Shown: positions 55,463 through 64,000 of the stretch, piece by piece | Layout of the letters: each line of letters starts with the position of its first letter | Position numbering within the stretch: the first letter of the stretch is position 1 | NCBI GenBank assembly: GCA_000729835.1 | Contig: JFHB01000009.1 | Span: 248,001-312,000 of the forward strand | Length of the DNA stretch: 64,000 nucleotides | Source: Atkinsonella hypoxylon | Lineage: Eukaryota; Ascomycota; Sordariomycetes; Hypocreales; Clavicipitaceae | Direction of reading: 5' to 3' | Made by a program: the position numbers and the translations under genes | The notes under the pieces: model-generated | What the model was told of the DNA's origin: nothing | What the model saw: only the letters and a program-made list of their open reading frames with translations | Database searches by the model: none

Positions 55463-57205
55463 CTAATCACCATAGTCGTCATCATCACCTCCTTTGGCAG
55501 TTGAGTCCTTACGGATCGGTATTTTGATGCCTTGTGTGGCAAACGTTTTGCTGAGTGGCGTGCTCTCACACACACCAGGAAACTTCTTCGCCGAGAATAC
55601 GTTGAAGACATCACTGAAGCAACATGCCAGAATCGGCGCTCTGCTCTTGTTGATTTTTGGTGCACCTGCATCGCGGGGCGCACCATCTGGCGGTCCAACA
55701 TTTACAAACGAAAACCTCAATCTATATGCTCCCGGTCAAAATCTGACGAAACCTTTTGTCAGGAAGTGGCACATACCGAAAAGGACCCTCGGTTCGTACA
55801 CTCAAATCCTGAAGGACAAACCAGATCCCGATGCGATCTTCTGTATCACTTAAACGAAAAGCACTGGCAGCCAAACTGCCGATGAGATTCCGGGTGAACA
55901 TGCCCTGAGGTTGTCCACCAACCATGGCCATTCGAGCCAGAGAGCTATGGTCTTGAAGGTACCCTGTTGCATGTGTAGAGCCGTTTCTGCTGTAAGAGGA
56001 GACACCTGTCTGTGAAGGCAAAGGTGTAACACCCCCATCCGTACGATACGTTTGATGATTTGGAAAGAACTGTTGTGGTGGCCCGTAAGAGGCAGCCGAA
56101 GGATAACCAGGCGCTGACATTGCATATTTCAGTCACATTCATCCCCCAGTCTGGCACTGTAAAAGTTTCAATAAATAAATAAAACTTATCTTACCTGGGC
56201 CATATCCTGGCTGCATCTGACAGTCCTGAACGTAAGTGACGCCCTGAGGCTGAGGCTGGTTGTATGCTGGGTCTCGATTGGACGGGATAACATGCTGAGT
56301 GTACGGAACCATCCCAGAATCGCCTCCGTTCAAAGTCGTGTACGAGTGTGGCGTAGTTGAGGGGATCGACGGGCTACCCGTAGAGGAGCGCACAAGGTTA
56401 ACCTCTTTGGTGCCATCCTCGTTCCAGAGATCAACATTGAGCACAAACATTGAATGATCAATATCACTAAAAAAATAATGAGCGGAAGGTGTATCGGAAG
56501 CGAAATCCCTGAGGCTGGTCACATACTTGCAGTCTATTTCTTTTCCAGTGGCAATGTCTGTGATAACCAGCCGAACGCATGGCGGGGGTGTAATAGGTCG
56601 ACGATCCTGATGCATGTCAATGTCAACGAAAAGCAACGTGATGTTAACGTAGTACAAGCATACTTTGTCCCCGAATCCACACATGCGAGCTCTTTTGGGC
56701 TGTTGGACAACGTCAAGTCTCGTCCTTGTTAGTCGAAATGAAGAAACCTCATTCAAAACAAATACGAATCAACATACTGATATTTGCGTCCAGTAGCTTC
56801 ATCGAGCTTTGAGAAGGGTGATAACAACTGAAAATTAACGCCCACTGGTTTCCCGGTGCCCGTCGATGCTCCGGAGCCTGACGGATTATGTTGACCGTCA
56901 TTTTGCCTGGATAAGAGAGCAGGAGGAGGCGCCATATGTGAGGTATGATGCTGTAATGACCCATGGATACCATGGGATTGGGCATGCTGGGGTAGGGAAT
57001 GAGAATGTGAAGAAGACTGGTCAATTAAATGACTGCCTTGGTTTTGGGGCTGCGCAGCCGGGTGCCTTTGTTGCAGGTGATGATGTGCTGGCTGCTCTGT
57101 TTGTTGATGACCATGATATCCGTAGACAGGGTGGCCAGAGGGTTGGTGGCTTGGAGAGTTCTGCGGCGGATAAGAAGCTCCAGGCAGGGGAAGCTGTTGC
57201 GACAT
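55463..57205 (-). CDS. velB: Velvet-domain regulator VelB
   Basis: VelB pairs with VeA (with LaeA) or VosA in the nucleus to coordinate development and secondary metabolism. Six exons, 57205-56778, 56724-56664, 56606-56527, 56466-56195, 56113-55777 and 55721-55463, give 478 residues. Seen: a Gln/His/Pro-rich N-terminus (1-115); first half of the velvet domain (about 120-218; VQQPKRARMCGFGDKDRRPITPPPC is split by introns, and DIDHSMFVLNVDLWNEDGT follows); an insert of about 130 residues (219-350) rich in Pro/Tyr/Gln; and the second half (351-465; GMFTRNLIGSLAASAFRL, GIWFVLQDLSVRTEGPFRLR, FSAKKFPGVCEST, FATQGIKIPIRKD) with an acidic tail. The interrupted velvet domain is the VelB hallmark, separating it from VeA and VosA. 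Confidence 0.93.
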
Positions 57206-59942
57206 GTCTGCTGAAGGATATGCAAACCCAATGGTGCTTGGAAAGCAGAATACGACGTATGGCAATCTGCCCAAGGGATGATCGCTTCGTGGGCAAGGGG
57301 AGTTCAGAAGCTCTCCTAGATAAGTGAGACCAGGGTTGACAGTATTGCTGTGGCCAGACGGACTTGCGAAAGTTCTGAAGGACAATCTTGTTCGTATGTG
57401 ATTACCAGCCAGATAGCGGGGCACGGAGGCACATGGATGGCACCAAATGCTGATGCTTTGTGCCTACAATTGCTGAATCCAGTGTACAGGTGGCGACTGA
57501 AAAGCTGTTTTTTTTTTTTTTTTTTTTTTCGCGGCCTGCTACAGCACAGTGGTTGGGGGAGGGTGAACGAGTCGGGAGGGGGGAGGGGATGGATGATGAG
57601 ATGCAGGTCTAATAACCAGCCGCAAGGGGAAAGAGACGGACAAGACGAGACTGAAGAGAAAAGACGACAAGGCGGATGGAAACCGTACCACAATTGAAGC
57701 GGGCCAAGCAGTTTAGTCCTGACACTGGTGATGTGCACGAGCACCCATTGATGGAGCCATGATTAGCGCTGCTTATTTTTTTTTTTTTTTTTCTCTACGT
57801 TGGCTCGGGCCGAGACCAGCTAAAGGCAAATCCCGAAGACAATTTTTTATATACCTATATCTGAACTTCCACAACTCAGTCCTCAGTCTTCAGTCCCAGA
57901 GGTGACTTCGAATACCACCCATTTCCGGCTGGTCCTGGCCAATTTGGCTGGGCCAAATCCCTCACTCAGTATTAGGAAACAGGAAGGGCGGCGGTCCCCC
58001 AGGTATTGGTTGGACGGTCTGCTTACCGTAGGTACCATGCTAGATACCAGACGATTCAAACTTCCCCCGCAACCACGATACTTAAGGGGGGCAGCATTGG
58101 GGATAGGGACAACGAAGATAAGGCCGGACAAGGTTGGATGAACGCCCTCGCTGAAAAGATTGACTGATTGATTAACAACCCACCAATGATGGCATGTCGG
58201 ATTTGAGTCAGGACTACTCCGTAGTACCCGAAACAAAGCCCTATGTACGGAATAGTAGTACTCCATGCGAGCTTGAAGTGGAGCGCGGCCCGCTCACTAC
58301 TAGTAGCACCAGGGTTTATGAAGCGATTCGGACCAAAGTCTGGCAACAGGAGACCAGTAATAATCGAACGTAGTGTACAATCCACCAACGAGCACGGCTT
58401 GCATAGTCTGACACAGTAGCTTCCTACAAGTGGGGGCTATGATCTCGATGACCCCATGTTTTCTAGAATTGCTGAATGGTAAAAATGGTAAAAAAAGGCA
58501 ACGTGAACTGTCTCTGTGGGGACCGTAAGGCCCCAATGTGTGCGCCTATCTAATTCTTCATTGAGATACCTCCGAACACCAAGTAGCAAAGTCTTCGACA
58601 AGCCTACACCGTAGGATTACAGCTCAATGGACACCATTTTTATTGGAAAGTTCCAAATAAATTGCCAGGCTACAACTGTATGTACTGCATACAGATTGGC
58701 CCACCATGCGGTGTTTAGTCGATATTTGGCGTCTTGCGGTCCCCGAGGAGATACTTCACGTTGATGCGACGCGACACGAGTTTGGCGAGTGGCAAGGGTG
58801 CATCTGGTGCGTCTTTTAGCTCCGGCGGCGTCCGTGCTAATGCGCTGCGAGCTAAATTTTAGCAGCAAAGTCGGTCCAGCATCCAAGGGAACGCTACCCT
58901 AAGCTACCTAAGTACCGCTGACAGATTAATCGAGACATCGTGGCCACCCGCACCTCTATTCAACAGCGGAGATTTGGCGACCACGTGGATCCGGGATCTA
59001 GGTACCTAAGGTGAGGTAACTTGGTGTGAGGGCCGGATTGCCCAGTTTGGCTACACGTATGCTAACCAATTACTCCGCACTCCAGTCTATAACGTTAGCA
59101 TGAAGATGCAAAAGAGAAAAGCCAAACATGTACTTGGAATTGCCTCAGAGCTAGTCTCACTTACAACCTGTCACCTATCTCGTACGTACCGTACTGACAG
59201 AAGCTGGCACTATAGAACGACTAATTAACACCCTAGATAGGTCCTTAGGTACCTAGCTAGCTTGCTGCGAACAGCAGGCGAAAATGCATCGATACAGTGC
59301 AAGTGATCAAGCATTTATTGCAGGCAGTGGCTTGGAAAACAGTGGTTCTCAGCTAATTGACACCTCAGGATTGTGTTGTGTTACAGTGCCCACAATCACT
59401 TTTCGTCAACGCTTGTCATGTCCGCTACTCTGGGTTGAAGCAAAACATGACAGTTATAATGGCATGTTAATTGATTGAAAGCTGGTGGGGCGAACAGGGC
59501 TTTTTTTTTTTTTTTTTCTTTTTTTCCACGAAAGCGACATAAGAACTCCGCCCCTCTTTCACCGCTGGTCAAGGAAGACACTTATCCCACAGCGTCTCGT
59601 CTTGTAAAAGGAGATATTTAGTGTTGGAACCTTTGACCACGGCAGGCATAAGAGAAAGAGAAAAGAAAGTTTGAGGTTAGGCAAGCAATTAAGTCGACCG
59701 TTGCATCCAGCCGTTTGAACCACTGGAATTATCATGTCATCAAACTGGTCAGCCAACTTTCACGGAGAGGGCTTGCCCCACATCCACGCCGCATTTCAAG
59801 TCAAATAGCCCCGCGTTCGGAGCTGTCGTGGGCATTTTTAAGAAAAAGTCGCAGTACGCGAGACGGCTCGCACAGCTACAACGACCGAGACTGCCTGATT
59901 GAAGCACCATTCCCGATTTAAGAGCTGTTTCTGCCGCCCGCA
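57206..59942. promoter_or_regulatory. 2.7-kb divergent region between VelB and HIS1
   Basis: No supported gene. Contains T runs at 57508-57529, about 57776-57792 and 59501-59525, a TACTCCGTA (58215-58223), and two AGGTACCT sites (59000-59007, 59247-59254). Long upstream regions are common for developmental regulators such as VelB. I found no TGASTCA site just upstream of HIS1. Confidence 0.5.
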
Positions 59943-61220
59943 ATGGATCTGGTAAACCAGTTAGTGGTCAAATCCAAATCCCTAGCCTTCGAGTGGTTAC
60001 CTGGAGCTTGCAATTGAGTTTTCAGTGTCCGCTTGAGGACAAGGACCCTTATGCCTTTACTGACATTCATTCGCTTTGACTTAAGCCTTGAGGGTCGCTT
60101 GCTATTTGCCGTACCAAAGAGTGAGTAAAGCAGACAACACAGTGTCCTTTCCTGCTCAATTGCCCAGTCTGCCCTCCATTCACCTGTAAGCTAATGCCGT
60201 TCAGAGGGTCGCCTAAACCAATCCGCACTCAATCTACTAGAAGGGGCTGATATCCAGTTTCGCCGAGAAAACCGACTCGATATTGCTCTTGTTAAGAATC
60301 TACCGATTGCGCTAATATTCCTGCCGGCGGCAGATATTCCAACCTTTGTCGGCCAAGGGCGGGTAAATTTGGGCATTACGGGATGGGATCAAGTTAAAGA
60401 ACACGATGCTTCTGTTCAGGGCACGCAGAGTGATGGTGATAATCTCACCTCTGGGTGCGATAAGATCATGGATCTAGGCTTCGGAGCATGCAAGCTCCAG
60501 CTTCAAGTGCCTGAGAAGGGTGAATACGCTCGTGGTCAAGACCTGGTTGGAAAAACGATAGGCACAAGCTTCGTTTCTCTTGCGGCTCAGTACTTTGCAA
60601 AACTGGAATCAGCGGCTCAGAACGACGAAAACTCCAAGCACCCAAAAGGTCAACTCCGAACGAAGATCGTGGAGCTCAGTGGTAGCGTTGAGGCTGCTTG
60701 TGCCTTAGGAGTTGCTGATGGAATTGTCGATCTTGTCGGTATGTGTAACTCAGCACTCAAGTGCTATGTTCCTCAGTTTGCTTTCTTCTTGGGGCCTTTG
60801 CCGACTTATTCGTTGTTCGTCCTGTAACTTGCTGACACGGCCTTCACAGAGTCTGGCGAGACTATGCGCGCTGCTGGTCTCAAGGCTATCGACACTGTAG
60901 TGGAGTCTGTTGCTGTGCTCATCAAATCCAGAAATCCATCCAACCCGGAAATGGTTGACTTGATTGCGTCGAGGATTCGTGGAGTCATCACCGCACAACG
61001 TTATGTGTTGTGCCAGTACAACATCGAAAGACCGCGACTTGCTGAAGCTAGCAAGATAACTCCTGGGAAACGTGCACCCACCATCACAACTTTGGATAAA
61101 GATGGATGGGTCGCTGTCAGCTCAATGGTGGAGAAGAAGAACTTGGCCCTCGTTATGGACGACCTGAGTAGAGTCGGTGCCTCTGATATTATCGTACTAG
61201 ATATCCACAACACTCGATGA
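59943..61220 (+). CDS. HIS1: ATP phosphoribosyltransferase (histidine step 1)
   Basis: Joins ATP and PRPP to form phosphoribosyl-ATP, committing flux to histidine. Four exons, 59943-59959, 60086-60120, 60205-60738 and 60850-61220, give 318 residues. The first three junctions rebuild MDLVNHLEGRLLFAVPKKGR, so the 17- and 35-nt exons are well supported. Seen: the HisG core (LNQSALNLLEGADIQFRREN, DIALVKNLPIALIFLPAADI, VNLGITGWDQVKEH), the PRPP loop region ELSGSVEAACALGVADGIVD, ESGETMRAAGLKAIDTVVES, and the C-terminal regulatory ACT-like domain (about 235-318; APTITTLDKDGWVAVSSMVEKK), so it is the long, feedback-inhibitable form. The third exon has an unusual acidic insert (SVQGTQSDGDNL). Confidence 0.96.
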
Positions 61221-62256
61221 AGTTTATTTCTAGTCAAAGGATGTGATATGGCTAAGCCATATCCCAGTGCTGTTTCGGCAGCCGACGGTTCTGAATGGGA
61301 CTAGCAGGATTGATCATCGAAAACTTCCACCGGCTCAATATTGCTCGGATTTCGGCAATTGTGCCTCATACAAGATGGAATTGTTTTGTCACTCGGTTGG
61401 CTTGTCTAGTCTAGTGTGGAGTTAATCTGCCTGTCTGACTCAACAACACACAGAGTAGCGTGACGGTTGTCGTGTGGGCATTTTAAAATATCGAAAGTCC
61501 ACGAGAAAAGTAATTATAGGAGTATTGGTGGTGTGGTTGGCATCAAGTTGCTGGCCAACCACGAATGCAGTGCTACAAACAAGTGAAAACGTACGAGCAT
61601 ATGCTACGAATCTCGGACCTCGTTTCTGACAAATCTGCGAAAAGAGATGCGGCTGAATTACCATCCGGACTCAGAAACACATGAGAATTGAATGAAGTAC
61701 AATGAACAAAAGCATATATAGCCAGTCCTACCCAAACATTGCAAAGCATGAATTCGCTTTATGTGGATCCAATACTAACCAACCCAGGCCGAACGAACTT
61801 GTACAACCTATTTCGGGGCGCATCGTGTATGGTGATCATGAAGCATATCCACGTGTGCAAATCTTTCGATGACTAAAGAGCATGTTTTATTTAAAAATTG
61901 TGATAACTATTCACCACTCTGCTTCGTGGTATAGGCCGTATTCTGCAACATTAAAATGCTCAATAGATATGTGTGCCCGATATGATGACTTCCTCCTTCT
62001 TCAGAAATGGTGACCAGCCCTACCCGTGGACGAACACCAGAAGACGGCGGCGGGACTCGAAATTTAGCTCATCCCTTATAATTCAACCACAACTCTAGAA
62101 GAGAACAAGATCGTTATGATTTTAGCAGAAAGAGGGAGACAGAATGATATGAAGATGGAACAAAATACAGTGTAAAGACAGCGGTATTTCGGATTAAACA
62201 CTCTCTTATGTCTTGTTTCTTGCGAGATGTCGTCGCTCATGATACGGGAAAAACGC
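61221..62256. other. Spacer after HIS1
   Basis: About 1 kb, no supported gene. TGACTCA occurs at 61436-61442, downstream of HIS1, so it is unlikely to regulate it. Confidence 0.55.
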
Positions 62257-62550
62257 TCAAAATCCGGCTGCGTGAATTCTCTCCTCCACGCTGCTCCAAT
62301 ACACCAGTGGACGTGGCTCTAGGATGCTCAGTCCACTTGGGAAGAACTTACGCTCTTCTTCCATTCCTGCCATGTAGGATTGCCTTGAAGCAATGCTGTT
62401 GATGGTTGCCTGTCCTGATAAAGTCGAGGTTTGGGATCTTGGCTGCGCATATTCCCGTGAGGAAGAGGATGACAACCAGGATCTAACTGACGTGCGTCGA
62501 CTGTGGGGTCGGCTGTGGCAAGTAGACTCAATTTGGGAGCAAGGAGACAT
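62257..62550 (-). CDS. Candidate 97-residue protein of unknown function
   Basis: An ATG at 62550 in a fair context (CATAATGTC) opens 97 residues in one exon. Seen: a Cys-containing start (MSPCSQIESTCHS), a Ser/Arg-rich middle (RRTSVRSWLSSSSSREY, QTSTLSGQATINSIASRQS) with several SR/RxxS-type phosphorylation-like sites, and a more ordered-looking C-terminus (MEEERKFFPSG, EPRPLVYWSSVEERI). No signal peptide or membrane segment. Composition is protein-like and unlike random frames nearby, but I recognise no domain and cannot check conservation. It could still be a chance frame in a 2.5-kb spacer. Confidence 0.38.
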   Translation of the reverse strand: MSPCSQIESTCHSRPHSRRTSVRSWLSSSSSREYAQPRSQTSTLSGQATINSIASRQSYMAGMEEERKFFPSGLSILEPRPLVYWSSVEERIHAAGF

Positions 62551-63747
62551 TATGAAGAATGGAATTATGTTGAGAGAAAGGCTGTATGCAAATGGCGACG
62601 TAGGTATCCGGAGTTCGGAGCAAGCTTGAGCCAGCTCAGCTGTGATTATCTTGGAATCGAAAATTTTGTCGACAGGCCTGAAGCAAGAGCACCGCAAAGT
62701 CTGACGAGCTAACCCGGCCGTTGTGGCACCCAAAGGCAGAATGACCGTGGAGACTAAGTCCAGAACGAAGCTGGGAAATCGTGAAATAATAAAACAATGA
62801 TGAACGACGGCCGGCGTAGACGTGGATGCAATGCAGGAGCTATTTATGGTGATCCAGAGGCCAGAAATACTCGTCGTGCAAACAAGTGAATGGCAGCAGC
62901 ACCTGGCTAGCTACCCCATTCAGCACGCTCACTATATCCCGTATCGTGTTGACGGGATTTCTGCTGAGATCACATCAATTTTCAATCTAGAGGTCAAGGG
63001 AGGTGGGAATGAAGGGAATTTATTGCACAACCCCTGGGTTACGCGCGAGCCATGGCCAGGACTTACGCCATGTGGATTGATGCAGAATAAGCAAGGGACG
63101 GACTACAATCAGACTCTGTGAGTAGTTCGACGCCTGATGCCTCTGCAGGGGCCATGGCAGGGACCGGGAGAAGCACCCAGTCAGTTAAGCCCTGTCCCCT
63201 CTGCCCATGTAAATAGAGTATCAGATACCAAGTACTCGCAATTGTCTGACAATACAATTCTAAAACACGTCGACTGGTTACCAGGTAGTTAGTTAGTTGC
63301 TAGTCAAAAAGGGGGCGGTAGCTGCTTTTCAGTGATGGAGCCAGGAGTACCATGTCTCCGACTTGTTTCAAGGCACATTGCATTCCTGACACTTTTGGCG
63401 TCCCCACTCTTCCGATCCTCACAACTGAAACCTGAACGACTCCTCGCATGCAACGAACGAACTTATACATGCAAAGTATGCATCATGTGCTCTAGGCCTT
63501 AGGTAGGCACCTGGGTAGGTAGGTAGGGTACTATCTGGTAGGTTAGTCATTATGACGGTCGCTTGGAGCACTGAGCGTAGCGCACCACCCAAAACATCGC
63601 CTAAGGAGTGAGGCACAACAACATCTCTGGCCAGAGCCAGTAAAAGTTGAATGTGCGCGCTACACACTCCAACTCAGCACAACAAGTTTTCAATGTTTAT
63701 CACAAAACAGACAGCGGCACCCAAGCGTTGTACAGCGTCAATTATAA
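62551..63747. other. Spacer upstream of the right-edge open frame
   Basis: 1.2 kb with a TAGGTAGG-type stretch near 63500-63530. The frame at 62822-63121 begins with GTG and is not supported. Confidence 0.5.
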
Positions 63748-64000
63748 CGACAAATCTCACACTTAAATGCGCTACCCATTCGTTCACCAAACGATGATGA
63801 ATTCTATGCGACTCTTGAAGATATCATCACCGTGAGCATCCTCTCCAATGGACTCGATCCAGATTCTCGACCGACATATTCACTTGGCGTGCTAACCAAG
63901 GTCCCCGAATCGATAGGAACCCCTGTCGGGTCTCCGCAAGGTAGCACTTCGTCGGATGCTTTCTATCCATATAGAGTCATCCAGCATATCCCGAGCTTCA
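63748..64000 (+). CDS. Unassigned open frame running off the right edge
   Basis: From 63748 to the window end one plus-strand frame is open for 84 codons after a TAA at 63745-63747. The residues look coding (SPNDDEFYATLEDIITVS, GLDPDSRPTYSLGVLTK), but no in-frame ATG and no obvious acceptor start it, so the 5' boundary is unknown. A GTGAGC followed by CTAACCAAG inside could instead be an intron. No function assigned. Confidence 0.3.

Noticed and set aside
55463..61220. A secondary-metabolite or developmental cluster around VelB
   Set aside because: Neighbours are a DUF3602 protein and HIS1; no synthase, oxidase or transporter genes are nearby.
61436..61442. TGACTCA as a HIS1 control element
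   Set aside because: It lies downstream of the HIS1 stop; no equivalent was found just upstream of the start.
62822..63121. 99-codon plus-strand frame
   Set aside because: Starts with GTG; the inner ATG gives no recognisable protein.
1..64000. tRNA genes, rRNA genes, CRISPR arrays, prokaryotic operons
   Set aside because: I looked for B-box-like GGTTCGAATCC patterns and regularly spaced repeats and found none; the window is eukaryotic nuclear DNA with spliceosomal introns.

Overview
The window comes from a filamentous ascomycete, most likely a Sordariomycete and probably Hypocreales-like. The evidence is the gene content (velvet factor VelB, Hos2-type deacetylase, DUF3602 protein, SUN-domain cell-wall protein), short spliceosomal introns of about 45-130 nt with GTRNGT donors and YAG/AAG acceptors, and long intergenic regions dotted with TACTCCGTA and AGGTACCT motifs. 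The species is not determined. I rebuilt all exon structures by hand from splice signals, reading-frame continuity and family homology remembered from training. No database search was run.

Layout, left to right. 1-2479 (-): cytosolic-type arginyl-tRNA synthetase, 3' end off the window. 4427-5532 (+): eIF3j. 6412-8620 (-) and 9017-9909 (+): Mdm31 and the pre-rRNA factor Pno1/Dim2, divergent from a 0.4 kb promoter. 11208-12765 (+): enolase. 13182-16852 (+): Bub1-type checkpoint kinase, convergent with an Apn1-type AP endonuclease (17201-18788, -). 19244-20559 (-): DGAT2. 21921-23711 (-): C2H2 zinc-finger factor. Then about 9 kb (23.7-32.7 kb) has no gene I can support; it holds a TA-flanked MITE, an AT-rich repeat relic and simple repeats. 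32728-34159 (+): SUN-family cell-wall protein. 35134-36633 (-): Hos2 deacetylase. 38287-39624 (+): ING/PHD protein.

The right half is denser. It holds histidine methyltransferase Hpm1 (-) divergent from SDH assembly factor Acn9/Sdhaf3 (+); Dhr2-type RNA helicase (-); SNARE Sec9 (-); a GTPBP1/2-like GTPase (+); EMC6 (-) divergent from uroporphyrinogen decarboxylase (+), with a MITE inside their shared promoter; a DUF3602/Par32-like protein (-); VelB (-); HIS1 (+); a candidate 97-residue protein (-); and an unassigned open frame at the right edge.

The genes are mainly housekeeping (translation and ribosome assembly, glycolysis, heme, histidine, lipid storage, secretion, mitochondria, spindle checkpoint), interleaved with chromatin and developmental regulators (Hos2, ING protein, VelB, C2H2 factor). 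I see no biosynthetic cluster, CRISPR array, tRNA or rRNA gene, and no system I can honestly call new. The most unusual signals are non-coding (MITE in a bidirectional promoter, enriched TACTCCGTA motif, ATG-less open frame upstream of DGAT2), plus the unsplit MadBub-like architecture of the Bub1 kinase.
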